A DNA stretch of 64,000 nucleotides from Shewanella sp. (GTDB lineage Bacteria > Pseudomonadota > Gammaproteobacteria > Enterobacterales > Shewanellaceae), in assembly GCF_013214165.1 (NCBI RefSeq), contig NZ_JABSSM010000004.1, positions 80,938 through 144,937 of the forward strand, given 5' to 3'. The position numbers were made by a program, and so were the translations under genes. Positions 35,817 to 46,800 of this stretch are shown one piece after another. A model generated the notes under the pieces. That model ran no database searches, was not told where the DNA came from, and worked only from the letters and a program-made list of their open reading frames with translations. Each line of letters starts with the position of its first letter. The first letter of the stretch is position 1.

Positions 35817-36848
35817 CTACTGGCCGCCCTTTAGACGTCTATCTAACTGATCCTTCAAGTTTGCTGGCACGCCTTTTATCAATATGGTGTCTGAGATGGG
35901 ATCATACATGACCCGCTCACCAAGGTGTGCCCCATCGAAGCTAAGCGTCACGCCACCGCCAGTACCGGAAAATTTCTTCAGTTGACGTAGGGTCGGTTTA
36001 TCACCTGGAAACTCATCTTCGAGCTCATAGTCTCCGCCCTTGGCAAAATCATAGAAAGATTCCATGCCACTATCGGCGAGTTCATCGGCAAGATCTTTAA
36101 TTTCGATATCTGCACCAACATCACAGCGCTCGGTACAATAATCGAAAACCTTCTCACGGCACTGCTGACGCTCATCTTTGGTCAGTTCGCTGCTGGAAAC
36201 GAAATCTTCGACGGCATTCATCAACTGCTTGTTTTGCGCCTTAGTGTTAACGCCTTCTACACAGCCCATAAAATCGAGGAAGAAGTCGGCAATTTTTCTG
36301 CCCGCACGTCCGCGAATAAATGAGATATATTTACGTGAACCTTCATCCGCCTGCCATTCGGTCAGATCGATTCGCGCCGCCAGCTGTACATCTTTAAGAT
36401 CTAAATGGGTATTTTGTGATAGTTCCATATCATCGAGCACAGTCATCGATGGCTTAGCATTGAGCAAAGAAACATACAGGTAGTCACTGGTCATATGGGT
36501 ATAGCAAGCCAAAAGTAAGTAACCACCTTGACTGAAATCGTACTTGGACAACTCTTCTTGCAATAACTTACCCGCTAAGCCAGAAAATTCGACGAAGCCA
36601 AGTTGACCATCTCGGTACTCGGTTAACGCCTGCATAAACTTAGGATTAGCCTCTCCATCTTCACCTGAGATACCGAAATGTCCAAAACCTTTACCCGCCT
36701 TTGTGGTGTATGTTTGATGTAACTCATCCAACATGGTTTCAACGGCTTCGCCATTCAATAAAGGTTGGGGACGCAATCGACAGCTTAATTTCCCGTCACT
36801 GTCTTGAATAATGGCATGTATGATGGCTTGTTCGACGTTTATGCTCAT
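35817..36848 (-). CDS. yejK: Nucleoid-associated protein YejK (NdpA)
   Basis: Nucleoid-associated protein of 343 aa, near the E. coli length. Recognised by the opening [19 protein letters not shown], the central [20 protein letters not shown] and the late [19 protein letters not shown]. It diverges from yejL, an arrangement shared with E. coli. Its DNA-related role is known only broadly. Confidence 0.95.
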   Translation of the reverse strand: MSINVEQAIIHAIIQDSDGKLSCRLRPQPLLNGEAVETMLDELHQTYTTKAGKGFGHFGISGEDGEANPKFMQALTEYRDGQLGFVEFSGLAGKLLQEELSKYDFSQGGYLLLACYTHMTSDYLYVSLLNAKPSMTVLDDMELSQNTHLDLKDVQLAARIDLTEWQADEGSRKYISFIRGRAGRKIADFFLDFMGCVEGVNTKAQNKQLMNAVEDFVSSSELTKDERQQCREKVFDYCTERCDVGADIEIKDLADELADSGMESFYDFAKGGDYELEDEFPGDKPTLRQLKKFSGTGGGVTLSFDGAHLGERVMYDPISDTILIKGVPANLKDQLDRRLKGGQ

Positions 36849-37172
36849 AGGTCTCGATAAAGAAAATGGTTAAAGATGTGATATCACCAATATAAGGTCA
36901 CTGGTCGTGCGACTCGGTTCGCTTCAACAGAACCTCATTTTCGGGTCAATTTTAATGAGCCTATATTGCCCCAATTGAAATCCTGCTTCAACAGTAAGAT
37001 GACTAATACTCACTAGCTAATCCTCGACAAAAGGCGCAACAGCCAAATTTACACCAGTCAAAGTGGCTATTGCTATCAAAATCAGCCTAAGCAGTGCAAT
37101 GATATCGTGCTTAGGCTGAATTTCGGTTATCATGGGCGCTAAATATCTCGGTAACCGAAACACTTTTTTAAT
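36849..37172. other. Divergent intergenic region, yejK/yejL
   Basis: 324 bp holding promoters for both genes and the 11-bp-stem hairpin at 37083-37118. No coding frame supported. Confidence 0.5.
37083..37118 (+). repeat. Inverted repeat upstream of yejL
   Basis: CAGCCTAAGCA (37083-37093) and TGCTTAGGCTG (37108-37118) are perfect complements, 11 bp, around a 14-nt loop. There is no T run on either side, so it is not an ordinary terminator. It lies about 55 bp before the yejL ATG and would form in the yejL leader. Confidence 0.7.
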
Positions 37173-37388
37173 ATGGCTATAAAATCAAAATATTCTAACA
37201 CTCAAGTTGAATCTCTTATTGCTGAAATCAGTGCTGTGATGGATAAGCATCAAGCTCCGACCGACTTAAGACTCATGGCATTGGGTAACTGTGTGACAGA
37301 TCTTCTGGCACGTAAAGTCCCACAGGAAGCCAGAGGCCAGGTAGCCGAGCAGTTTTCAAAAGCCCTAGCTCAGTCAGTTAAACGCTAA
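37173..37388 (+). CDS. yejL: YejL family protein (DUF1414)
   Basis: Small conserved cytoplasmic protein of 71 aa with the pattern YSNTQVESLIAEISAVMDKH, DLRLMALGNCVTDLL and an Ala/Gln-rich end, matching E. coli YejL. It lies 100 bp upstream of yejM and is probably cotranscribed with it. Function unknown. Confidence 0.93.
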   Translation: MAIKSKYSNTQVESLIAEISAVMDKHQAPTDLRLMALGNCVTDLLARKVPQEARGQVAEQFSKALAQSVKR

Positions 37389-37488
37389 TTGATGCCTTCG
37401 AGCATTGAAACTAGCTAAAATCGTAAAAAAAAACTTAAGATACTTTAGTATCAAATAAAATAAGCATTTAAACGGTAAGCGGAGCCAC

Positions 37489-39276
37489 ATGGTCGAGCGT
37501 AAAAAGGAAATGGGCCGTGATCGCGTATCACGCCTGGTAACTTGGGGACATTGGTTCGCCTTCTTCAACGGCTTTCTTGCCATGATTGTGGGCTTCAGGT
37601 ATCTCGGTACTCTGGGTCATCCTGAGACTTGGGTTGGCTGGGGTTATCTGGCCATCAGCACCTTAGGTCACTTTAGTTTTTTGGCCTTTATCGTTTATTT
37701 GGTGCTGATTTTTCCGGTCACCTTACTGCTGCCCTATTCGAAGATTTTACGTGGCTATGCAGCAAGCGTTGCCACCTTAAGTCTCTGTATTTTACTCTAT
37801 GACACCATCATTTATGATGATTACGGACTGCACCTGAGTCCGTTTGTATTTGATCTGGCATGGGCCGACCTTAATGCCCTGCTTCGTGGCACTTCCTATA
37901 TCATCACCCCCTTAGGGATTTTAGCCATTGAGCTCACTGCGGCAAATTTCCTCTGGAAAAGGATCGAAAAAATCCACAAGGTGCGTCGTGGTAACAAGGT
38001 CGTCGCCTTCGTGGGTGTATGCTTTATTAGCAGTCATCTGATCCATATCTGGGCCGATGCCGCAGATATTACCGAGATCACTCGTCTCGATGATGCTTAC
38101 CCGCTCTCCTATCCCGCCACAGCCCGTTCGTTTATGGAAAGTCATGGCATAGATAGTTCCACGCGGCCAAAAGTAAGCTCATCCCAGAGAAGCAGTTTGA
38201 ACTACCCCAAACGTCCACTGCAATGCACTAAAACCCATGATGTGCAGCCTAATATCTTGTTATTAACCGTAGATAGTTTTAGGGCAGATATGGTCACGAG
38301 TAAGACCATGCCCTTCTTCAGTCAGTATGGCCATAACAATCAGGAGTTCCTACACCACATCAGTGGCGGCAATCAGTTCAACAGCGGCATGTTCTCCATT
38401 CTTTATGGACTTCAAGGCAGCTATATCAGCTCAGGAGACTTGTCACAGACGCCTCCTCTACTGACTCAAGTATTGAAGCGACAGGGCTATCAGCTGGGCT
38501 TATTCTCAGGCTTGCACGCCAGTCAGATACCTCAAGCCATCTATGATGATTTTGAGCAGAAAATCTCGCCACCAAACACTAGCGATGCGGCTCAAGATAT
38601 TGAAAATGTTGTAGAATTCAAAACTTGGCAACAGGCACAGAAAAGTCCTTGGTTCGGTCTAATTAACCTTAGAGCCCCTGACAGCTACGATACCCCCATT
38701 GGATTTTTGGGTATTGAAACTGTCCAGTCTGAGCAGAAATTAACACCTGCTCAGCGAGTCTTGTTTAATCAATATCGTCAGTCATTGAATTTTATCGATC
38801 AACAGATTGAAAAAATCATCACCAACTTGCCCACAGATACCTTGGTCATCATCACAGGGGTCAGCGGTAAATTGTTTACCAGTAACCTGGATGAGGCTAG
38901 AGGTAACCTCTCTCCTGCCAATGTTCAGGTTCCTTTAGTGATCCATTGGCCACAATCGCCGGCGAAAGACGTAAATTATCGAACCAGCCACTATGGCATC
39001 GCGCCCACCTTGATGACTCAAGTTCTTGGCTGCACGAATTCGGCGACCGATTACAGTGCGGGTCGAAGTCTATTGCAGCCCGATGCTGAATCTTGGCTAT
39101 ATGTCGGCGATAATCGTATCTTTGGTATCTATCAAAAATCTGAAATTACGGTGATCGACAGACACGGTAAGTACCGCATCTATGATAAAAATTACCAGCA
39201 TCGCCTGCGCAAGAAGTTGAGTGCACCTGAGCTAATCGAAGTGATGCGTGAAGGTCGTAGGATGTATAGCAATTAA
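37489..39276 (+). CDS. yejM: Inner-membrane sulfatase-like LPS regulator YejM (PbgA/LapC)
   Basis: Sensor of periplasmic LPS that controls LpxC breakdown through LapB. The 595-aa product has five membrane helices in the first 190 residues (for example FAFFNGFLAMIVGFRYL) and a periplasmic alkaline-phosphatase-like domain beginning NILLLTVDSFRADMV (about 260). The hydrolase fold is kept, but members of this group lack full catalytic activity. GGAG precedes the ATG. Last gene before tRNA-Pro. Confidence 0.94.
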   Translation: MVERKKEMGRDRVSRLVTWGHWFAFFNGFLAMIVGFRYLGTLGHPETWVGWGYLAISTLGHFSFLAFIVYLVLIFPVTLLLPYSKILRGYAASVATLSLCILLYDTIIYDDYGLHLSPFVFDLAWADLNALLRGTSYIITPLGILAIELTAANFLWKRIEKIHKVRRGNKVVAFVGVCFISSHLIHIWADAADITEITRLDDAYPLSYPATARSFMESHGIDSSTRPKVSSSQRSSLNYPKRPLQCTKTHDVQPNILLLTVDSFRADMVTSKTMPFFSQYGHNNQEFLHHISGGNQFNSGMFSILYGLQGSYISSGDLSQTPPLLTQVLKRQGYQLGLFSGLHASQIPQAIYDDFEQKISPPNTSDAAQDIENVVEFKTWQQAQKSPWFGLINLRAPDSYDTPIGFLGIETVQSEQKLTPAQRVLFNQYRQSLNFIDQQIEKIITNLPTDTLVIITGVSGKLFTSNLDEARGNLSPANVQVPLVIHWPQSPAKDVNYRTSHYGIAPTLMTQVLGCTNSATDYSAGRSLLQPDAESWLYVGDNRIFGIYQKSEITVIDRHGKYRIYDKNYQHRLRKKLSAPELIEVMREGRRMYSN

Positions 39277-39502
39277 AATAGAGAGAGTCCGTACTGTGTA
39301 TCGATATCTCTTTGAACCCGTATTACGCGTTAATTGAGTAATTACCGACTAAAAAGCTTACAAACCAAGCAATCAGATCGAATGTGGTGACTAATTGCTT
39401 GCAGAACCTCAAGTGACTTGCTAAAGTTCTGCCTCACCTAAATAGCCCCTTGAAAAAGATGTTTAGGTGTTCTTAGACGCAGTTTAGGTTCTAAGAAAAT
39501 CT
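39277..39502. other. Leader region of tRNA-Pro
   Basis: 226 bp. CACCTAAA (39435-39442) can pair with TTTAGGTG (39462-39469), and CTTAGA pairs with TCTAAG around 39471-39494. A weak promoter TTGCTA-15-TAAATA lies near 39418-39445. The tRNA promoter must be here, but I cannot fix it. Confidence 0.35.
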
Positions 39503-39579
39503 CGGGATATGGCCTAGTCCGGTAAGGCGCTTGTCTGGGGGACAAGAGATCGCAGGTTCAAATCCTGCTATCCCGACCA
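39503..39579 (+). tRNA. tRNA-Pro(GGG)
   Basis: A 77-nt cloverleaf with perfect acceptor pairing CGGGATA/TATCCCG, a D arm GGCCTAGTCCGGTAAGGC, an anticodon arm CTTGT-CTGGGGG-ACAAG giving anticodon GGG, a T arm GCAGGTTCAAATCCTGC, and encoded CCA. A strong terminator follows 7 bp later, so it is a single-gene unit. I see no duplicated tRNA 3' end nearby, so no sign of an integrated element. Confidence 0.97.
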
Positions 39580-39586
39580 CATTAAA

Positions 39587-39618
39587 AAAACCAGACTCAG
39601 CAATGAGTCTGGTTTTTT
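39587..39618 (+). terminator. Terminator after tRNA-Pro
   Basis: AACCAGACTCA pairs with TGAGTCTGGTT (11 bp) around GCAA and is followed by six T. Confidence 0.92.
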
Positions 39619-40087
39619 GCTATCTATCCCATGCTAAAATCCAGACGATAAAGTCTGGCTAATCTCTATATCTTCACTCTTGTCTCAGAGTCTTCGCCTC
39701 AATGAACAACTACCGTTTTCCATTTTCAGTCTTTTATTTGGCACCACAGGGTTAGCAAGCACTTTACTGGCCGGAATGGGGTTTTAATGAACAAAGCGAC
39801 GTAGAGGAGCAAGCTGGCTCAGCGGGTGAAAAGATGAAGCTTGCTATACTCATAGCCGCCCACCAAATACCATTGCAATGACTCTTACTCGATGAAGCTG
39901 ACAATTATTCAGATAGTGAATCGAAATGCCTATTATTTGCAGCGTTACATCAGTATCGAGGAGGTTTTATCTTATATTCATTACAGAACCCGGCATCACA
40001 GCAAGCGTAGAAATCATAAACGAGTAAAATCACTGAGCTCCTGTGGACTGCGGATTAGACTGGATTATCTGCTCTCGCACTAATTTT
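39619..40087. other. Gene-free stretch between tRNA-Pro and efpL
   Basis: About 470 bp. A 63-codon frame at 39892-40083 (MKLTIIQIVNRNAYYLQRYI..., basic end) has no ribosome-binding site. A run near 39680-39787 can be read as RLNEQLPFSIFSLLFGTTGL then a stop, which has a membrane-protein texture and could be a gene remnant. Neither is strong enough to call. Confidence 0.4.
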
Positions 40088-40117
40088 AGCTAAGCTGGAT
40101 TGGTATCCAGCTTAGCT
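40088..40117 (+). repeat. Perfect 13-bp palindrome upstream of efpL
   Basis: AGCTAAGCTGGAT (40088-40100) and ATCCAGCTTAGCT (40105-40117) pair fully around TGGT. It starts about 70 bp before the efpL ATG, and only a broken T stretch follows. It may be a terminator for upstream reading, an operator, or a leader hairpin of efpL. Confidence 0.75.
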
Positions 40118-40159
40118 TATGATATTTTACTGACAAAATTACTTATCGAGATGTTACTC

Positions 40160-40738
40160 ATGCCGAAGGCAAGCGACGTTAAAAAGAATACTGCTATCGA
40201 ATTCAACAATAATGTTTATCTCATCAGAGATATTGAACGTTCAGTGCCCCAGGGACGTTCGGGAGGCAGCCTGTACCGCATGCGCATGTACGATGTAGCT
40301 TCAGGGTCTAAACTGGATCATACCTTCAAGGCCGATGATATGATAAGCCTTGCGGATCTGAGCCACCACGATGTGACCTTCTCTTATATCGATGGTGACG
40401 AGTATGTCTTCATGGACGTAGAAAATTACACCCCTTATCATTTCAACAAGGACACCATAGCCGAAGAGTTACTCTATATCACCGAAGACACTCAAGGCTT
40501 GCATGTGCTTACTGTCGATGGCTCACCCGTTGCCATCGAACTGCCTTCCCATGTCGATCTGCTCATCGTCGAAACAGACCCTTCAATCAAGGGAGCTTCG
40601 GCCAGTGCACGTACTAAGCCTGCGACGCTTTCTACCGGGCTGACGGTACAGGTCCCTGAATATATTGCCAATGGTGAGAGGATTAAGATCAACACCGCCG
40701 AACAAAAATTTATGAGCCGCTCAGACTCTAAGGCTTAA
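40160..40738 (+). CDS. efpL: Elongation factor P-like protein EfpL (YeiP)
   Basis: EF-P paralogue that rescues ribosomes stalled on particular peptide motifs. The 192-aa product has the KOW-like N-terminal domain beginning [17 protein letters not shown] and the loop [17 protein letters not shown], where canonical EF-P would place its modified Lys; here an Arg sits at the tip, as in EfpL. Central VDGxEYVFMD-type stretch ([19 protein letters not shown]) and C-terminal [18 protein letters not shown] are family marks. ATG at 40160 fits the E. coli start; the frame is open upstream. Confidence 0.95.
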   Translation: MPKASDVKKNTAIEFNNNVYLIRDIERSVPQGRSGGSLYRMRMYDVASGSKLDHTFKADDMISLADLSHHDVTFSYIDGDEYVFMDVENYTPYHFNKDTIAEELLYITEDTQGLHVLTVDGSPVAIELPSHVDLLIVETDPSIKGASASARTKPATLSTGLTVQVPEYIANGERIKINTAEQKFMSRSDSKA

Positions 40739-40879
40739 TGAAGCTGGATTAACCAGACATGGACCCGTTATTGGGAGTCAAATAACGGGTCTGCTTGCTT
40801 CACAACTTGGTCAATATCTCTGGAAATTATGACTCTGAGTCAGTAATCGATTGCCTCAAAAACCCGCGAGACGAATCCA

Positions 40880-41038
40880 TTACTGCCGTGATTCTTCAAC
40901 TTCAGCCTTCTGCTTTCGCTCAACTTCTAACTGCTTTTGTAGGCGTAAGTCTTTGGTGATCCCATAGACAATAAAAGATAATAAAATGGCTAAACCTATG
41001 CCGACTTTAAAGATATGTTGATTGATTAAATCATCCAT
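40880..41038 (-). CDS. Small single-span membrane protein
   Basis: 52 aa from an ATG at 41038 with GGATC 8-9 nt upstream; an in-frame ATG two codons earlier (41044) is possible. One hydrophobic helix (HIFKVGIGLAILLSFIVYGI) then a charged tail rich in Lys, Glu and Gln that could form a coiled coil. No family recognised. The region upstream in the same frame does not look coding. Confidence 0.5.
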   Translation of the reverse strand: MDDLINQHIFKVGIGLAILLSFIVYGITKDLRLQKQLEVERKQKAEVEESRQ

Positions 41039-41439
41039 TTTCATGATCCATTTGATGTGATACCGAGCGGTATGAGTGTGAAGCTTTATCGCTTTGAGCG
41101 AAAAATTATGCACCACGACAATGAAGATAAACTTAATCTGACTCTCAGGCGCTATACGCATGCACAACGGACTCAAGTAATTCAACTAAAAGTAAACCTA
41201 TTTAACCCTAGGCTTACATGGGCGCATAGCAATCGCTCAAAAACAACCAAGCGTAGCCATTGATGATACATTTAGCCGGTCGTTTCTCTCTATCCCGCTC
41301 CATTTTGATAACCGTCCACTTACCATTTGGCGCAAAGACCCAGCAATCGGCAACCTTTTTGTAACAAATGTATTGAGAATAGAGCTATAAGGCGCTAGCA
41401 TCTATACCTAGCCGCGAGATAAAAGAATATAAGGCTTTA
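41039..41439. other. Intergenic region before the diguanylate cyclase
   Basis: About 400 bp. On the minus strand, 41394-41214 is an open stretch that reads protein-like (CYKKVADCWVFAPNGKW, then AWLFLSDCYAPM and a stop) but has no ATG, GTG or TTG start; it may be a gene remnant. No other structure. Confidence 0.4.
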
Positions 41440-43626
41440 ATGTTCCAGATTAATCGTCAGCATTTCAAGTTCTCCTTCTTTCTAGGCTTATTTGGCCTCA
41501 TAGCGAACCTGTACCCCATTCCCCTGTTTGGCAATGTTCAGCTTATCTTGGGCAACGGTTTTTTTGTCATCGTCGCCATCTTGTTAGGCCCTTGGTATGC
41601 GCTGATCACCGCCCTGCTCTGCTCAATCGGCTTATTTATTTCCTGGTCTAGTCCCCATGTATTTATCATCTTCTGTCTGGAGGCCATCTGGTTAGGCTTC
41701 GCCCGCAGAAAAGACATCTATTCTCTATACGCGGATATCGGATATTGGCTGTTATTAGGTATGCCATTATTTGTGCTATACGCCAGTATTTTTTCGGAAT
41801 TACCTGAAAGCCACCTCTCCTTTATCACATTAAAGCAGGGCGTAAATGGTTTAATCTGCGCCGCTATGGGCTCTCTGGCTGTCACCGTCATCTCTGAGTT
41901 ATGGCATCTAGATGGTAAGGTGAGAGACAAGAAAAGACGTAGCTTCAATGCTCAACTCACTTACAGTTTCTCCTTAGTACTGACCATCTCACTGTTGGGC
42001 TCGGCGCTGATATTCAATCATCAGGTGATCACCAAACAACAAGAGAGTTTACAGCGAAACTTACATGATTCAGTCACTCATTTAGGACTGGCGACTGAAG
42101 TATTCCTTGAAACGCATCAGCGAGCGATAGATAACGCCGCTAGATGGCTGAGTTTGTCAGGCACAGAGAATATATCTGACTGGCAAAGCAAACTGGTCAA
42201 GCTGCATCAGAGTTACCCAGGGTTTACCACCATGCTGGTAACCAACGCCGATGCGCGTATCATAGCGGCGAGCCCCATGTCGGCATTAGGCGTAGACAAG
42301 GTACTCAACAAAGAGATCAGTGTCGAAGACCGTCACTACTTTCAGCAAGCATTTTTCAATCAAACCACCTACATTTCACCGGCATTTTTAGGGCGAGGGT
42401 TTGGCACTGACCCCATAGTTGCCATCAGCGCGCCCTTCTACCACAGCAATAAACCTAACCAACCAACAGGGATCATCGAAGGTTCATTAGATTTAACCAC
42501 CTTCGCTCAAATTGAGCAGGCCAATGAGGTCTACCAAGATCAATTTTTGATCCTTATCGATGAAGCTGGCAGGGTCATATACGCATCAAATGCCTTAAGT
42601 CTTACCCCCTTGTCCAAGTTTAAATGGGCTGAGAGTGGCAAAAACTATAAGACCAGTCTGTCTATGATCAACCTGCGAGATATCGATAATCCGAGTCCCG
42701 AATTTATCTATGACAGCTACACCCTCGATAATCAATGGAAACTCTATGTGGTTAAACCCTTTTCTCCCTTATTAAAATTACTAGAGTCTCAATATCTCAC
42801 CACATTTGCTGTACTTATCTTCTCCATCATAATTACCGTCTTAGTGACTCGAGTCCTGAGTATCCGCTTGACTCAGCCACTTGGCATCATTGCCAATAAA
42901 TTTGCCGAATATGGACACAGTAAAGCGGCCGATTATCATATCAACGAAGAATCACCTATTGAGTTTCTCAACTTATATCAGATCATTAAGAAGAGTAAGC
43001 AAGAGCTAGTTTCTTACCAGTTAGAACTCGAAGAGAAGGTCGCGATCCGTACCTTTGAACTGCAAAAAGCCAATGCTAAACTGCAAATATTAGTCGAAAA
43101 AGATGAGTTAACGTCTCTGTACAATCGTCGCTATGCCGAAGTCAAATTCAGATCCACCCAAGATTTTTGTCAACGTAGCGATGAAGTGATGGCGCTGGGG
43201 ATCTTAGATATCGATAATTTCAAATCTATCAATGATACCTATGGTCATCAAGGCGGTGATGAATGCCTGCGGGTTTTATCAAAAGAGATGAAAAAATACT
43301 TTAAGCGGGATACCGATGTCATCGCACGTTATGGTGGTGAAGAGTTTTTGCTCATCTTACCCTTCTGTAATGTGCTAATGATTGAAGCGCACCTCAACGA
43401 GTTTAAAAATAATGTTAGAGGCTTAGCCATCGAAAACCCTAATGATAAACGTCTGATAAGCATGACGGTCAGCATAGGTGCCCTGGTGAACAATGCTAAA
43501 TTCAGTACCGAGTTAGAGGCCTGGTTTAAACAAGCCGATCTTAACTTGTATCTGGCTAAAAACCAGGGCAGAGATAGGGTCATAATCTCTATGCCTAGAC
43601 CAGTCGATGCCAGAGTGACAAGCTAA
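41440..43626 (+). CDS. Membrane-bound diguanylate cyclase with Cache sensor
   Basis: Makes c-di-GMP from two GTP. The 728-aa product has about five N-terminal helices (1-165, MASE-like membrane sensor), another helix at about 175-195, an extracytoplasmic Cache-type domain (about 200-440, with the typical VEDRHYFQQAF), a final helix (about 445-470), a linker coiled coil and a GGDEF domain. The active-site loop is GGEEF (about 631-635), with the inhibitory I-site RDTD exactly five residues before it, so both catalysis and product feedback look intact. Single gene. Confidence 0.93.
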   Translation: MFQINRQHFKFSFFLGLFGLIANLYPIPLFGNVQLILGNGFFVIVAILLGPWYALITALLCSIGLFISWSSPHVFIIFCLEAIWLGFARRKDIYSLYADIGYWLLLGMPLFVLYASIFSELPESHLSFITLKQGVNGLICAAMGSLAVTVISELWHLDGKVRDKKRRSFNAQLTYSFSLVLTISLLGSALIFNHQVITKQQESLQRNLHDSVTHLGLATEVFLETHQRAIDNAARWLSLSGTENISDWQSKLVKLHQSYPGFTTMLVTNADARIIAASPMSALGVDKVLNKEISVEDRHYFQQAFFNQTTYISPAFLGRGFGTDPIVAISAPFYHSNKPNQPTGIIEGSLDLTTFAQIEQANEVYQDQFLILIDEAGRVIYASNALSLTPLSKFKWAESGKNYKTSLSMINLRDIDNPSPEFIYDSYTLDNQWKLYVVKPFSPLLKLLESQYLTTFAVLIFSIIITVLVTRVLSIRLTQPLGIIANKFAEYGHSKAADYHINEESPIEFLNLYQIIKKSKQELVSYQLELEEKVAIRTFELQKANAKLQILVEKDELTSLYNRRYAEVKFRSTQDFCQRSDEVMALGILDIDNFKSINDTYGHQGGDECLRVLSKEMKKYFKRDTDVIARYGGEEFLLILPFCNVLMIEAHLNEFKNNVRGLAIENPNDKRLISMTVSIGALVNNAKFSTELEAWFKQADLNLYLAKNQGRDRVIISMPRPVDARVTS

Positions 43627-43872
43627 TTTATAACGCTTACGCCTAGTCTAACGAACTGCCCCCCCCCCTTAGTCAACAAGCTTTAAATCCCGTAGAAACA
43701 GGCCACTGACCTTCGCCGACAAGCTTTTATCCCAATAGAAACCAGCACCAAAAGCCATTAATGACCCACTCTAATGGAGAACTTTATGTTTAACCTTACC
43801 CATGAAAACTCAGTTTCACCCTTCATCTGCGGGTGCTGATTGTCTTCATGGGCAAGGGGCTTTTATCGTCGA
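43627..43872. other. Convergent intergenic region with C10 tract
   Basis: 246 bp between converging genes. A run of ten C at 43659-43668 is the main feature. A small hairpin CACCC/GGGTG lies near 43816-43834. No terminator with a clear T run was found. Confidence 0.5.
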
Positions 43873-46800
43873 TTAAAGCTTAAAGATATTGTCCTTGGCA
43901 TCACGGTCAATCAACTTAATGAAGGGGTCGACCCCGACATAGCTTGGCTCACCGTCGAGGATAAGGGTTAAACTATTTTCGCCACTGACGAGTCTATGCT
44001 TCTCTAATAGTATAACTTCACTATCGTTTTCAAGCTTATCCGGATCGGCACTAAACACACCAATATCGATTAAGGCATCCAATGGTAATTCAGATTCCTC
44101 GCCTTTGCCTTGGGCGAGTTTGCGGCCAGCATGAATAGTCAAGTCCAACTGTACCTTGCCATTATCCAATTGAGTCATTACCACATTCGTCAAACGTAAA
44201 TCATATAAGATGATCTTATTAAACGAATCTTCAATGAACTCAGCTTGCGCCTCGTCCACATCCTGTTTGAGGTATTTGACCAGATCTAAGGTGGTTGGGA
44301 ATGGATCATTACGATACTGATAACGCATTAAAAATGCCTTCAAGTTATCATTCAGTCTCGCTTCCCCGATGGTATCTTTTATCGCCATCATCACCACAGC
44401 GCCTTTTTGGTAGTGAATGTATGCTTGATTTTCACTACGCAATAACGGCATCTCGCTTATTGACTCTGATGAGCGACCCCGTAAGTACCGGTCCAATTCA
44501 TATTTGAGAAATTTACGGATCATGTTCTCGCCGTATTTTTTCTCCAGCACCATCAAGGCAGAATACTGAGATAAGCTTTCTGAAATAACGGCACTGCCCT
44601 GAACATCAGCCGCTCCCACTTGATGCCCCCACCATTGGTGAGCCACTTCATGGGCCGTCACGTAATACACAGGATCAATGTTGTCTTCATTGCGCAAATC
44701 CGTGATAAAACCAATGCGCTCCGAATAAGGCACGGTATTGGCAAAACTTTGCGCGAAACTACGGTAACTTGGAAACTCCATGATCCGCATTTGCTTATGC
44801 TGATAGGGCCCAAATGCTAGCGTGTAATAATCGATAGAGTCATTAACCGCTTCGATCATCCGCGCCACGTTCCAAGGATGATCCGGATGATAGTAGACTT
44901 CAACCGCTATGCCCTTATGCTCAGTGCGTTCAACTTGATAACGCGCGGAGATAATAGCGAAAAAGTTCACCATGGGACTGTCCATCACATAGTGAAAATA
45001 CTGTCGCCCGTTTTGTTGCCACTGCTTCTGCAAGTATCCTGGTGCAATGGCAATTTGGTCGGCAACCGTCGAAATGGTCGCTTCAAACTGAATGAAATCA
45101 CCATCGACCCCAAAAAAGTTCTGGGTGTAAAAATCACTGTCCTCAAGCTTGTTCGCTCGCTGTTTTTCAGCCAGACCACGTTTTTGGCGCTCGTGCCGGT
45201 CTGACAGTTCATCATTTTCTTGATAACCAAATACAGGTAATAACTCAAAATTATTAATGAAGGTGCCATTTTCAACCACAGTAAAATCGAAGCCAGACTC
45301 GGCAATCCCCACGGATCCACGGGTTAACTGAATGTCCCCTTGTACAACCTCTCCCGGCATAACCGGCGTGTCGAAGGTTAACCAGGTATTACGATAACGG
45401 CCGTCAAACTCTCCAAGGGTTGAATGAGGAATGTTAATCTGTACCGTTTCCCCACGCGTATGCTCAGGCAATTGCACCAGCATTTTCTCAATCGGCGTAG
45501 CGGATTTGTTCTGCCATTCAAATTTAATATTCGCCACTAACTTACGTGCTTCAGGATACAGGTCGACATTGGCATTCACTTTTGTCGCCACTAGTATGGG
45601 CCAGCCTTGATATTGCTTGAAGGCCTTCTCGTAATCGGCTCGTAAATCGGCACGTTCATCTGCTGTTTGATGCTGATTTACCACTTTAGTTTGGTAAAAT
45701 AAGTAACCACCCATCCCCAAGAAAACCACCAAGGCGCTCGCCACTATCGCCTTGCCACTGCCACCTATTTGATAGCCCAGTAAGTTCAGCCGGGTCTTGA
45801 GGCTCTGCTGTGGCCCCCTATGATATAAGCCATAGCCTAAAACAAATAAGATGACGCTAAACGCCCCCCAGTAAATCATGTACATACCGTGAGAGACTAA
45901 GCCCCAACCGTAACCATTCATATCCGAGTAAGCTAAAATGGGTGACTGGCCAAAATTATACAAACTATGGCCAAAACCCCAACTTGCCATCACAAATGTC
46001 GTTAAATAATAGCCAACAAATAACCCCATACCCGCGTACTTATTCGGGCTCAATACTTGTAGGAAAAAAGCCAGTACCGCTGACATAATCAACGGCACAA
46101 GATAATAAAACCCGAGACGAATGACATATTGCGACAATTCAAGATTGGCTTGACCTTTTATCAACTGGAAGACAATCGTAGTGCACATGGCAAGCACATA
46201 AAGCAGGGTCATCACGATGACAATTGACACCAGCTTTGAACTCCAAAAGCTCAGATTGGACACGGGCATACTATCAACAATATCCCCCATGCCCGATGTG
46301 CGCTCACGCCAAACAATTTCAGCACTGTAATAAATCAGCACTATGATCATCAATAGACCCGTTGCGCCGGCAATATTGTCGACCATGTCTTGAGTCAAGG
46401 GCCAGTTGGAGGTGCCATACCAACCAAAATCATTAAACATAGGGCCGATTAAGTTAAACACGGTTAAGACCCCTAACACCACAAAAGGGGCCGTCAACAG
46501 CACTTGGCGGACTTCAAACTTTACCCGCGCCCAAAACTGTAGACGGCCATTGGGCAACGTCGCCATCGCCAATGTTGACACAGGAATAAGCTTGGGTTGG
46601 GTACCGACTTTGAGGGGTTTTTTTTCACGTTTCTTGGTTAACTTAGGCGAACGAAACACGCCGGACAGCCCCAGTAAGACACTGGCAATACCTAGCCATA
46701 GCAGGCGGTTTTGCAGCATAATGCCTGACAATTCCACCAACTGGGTATTTTTCTCACTGATGGTCCAGTAACGGGTGACATCCGCAAAGGTACGCAGCGC

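Noticed and set aside
39503-39579. tRNA-Pro as an integration site of a genomic island
   Set aside because: No second copy of the tRNA 3' end and no integrase in the window.
39892-40083. 63-codon ORF after tRNA-Pro
   Set aside because: No ribosome-binding site, odd composition and no recognised family.
41214-41394. Minus-strand open stretch reading CYKKVADCWVFAPNGKW and AWLFLSDCYAPM
   Set aside because: No usable start codon; may be a remnant, but chance cannot be excluded.
43659-43668. C10 tract as a phase-variable switch
   Set aside because: It lies between the ends of converging genes, so slippage would change no protein or promoter that I can identify.
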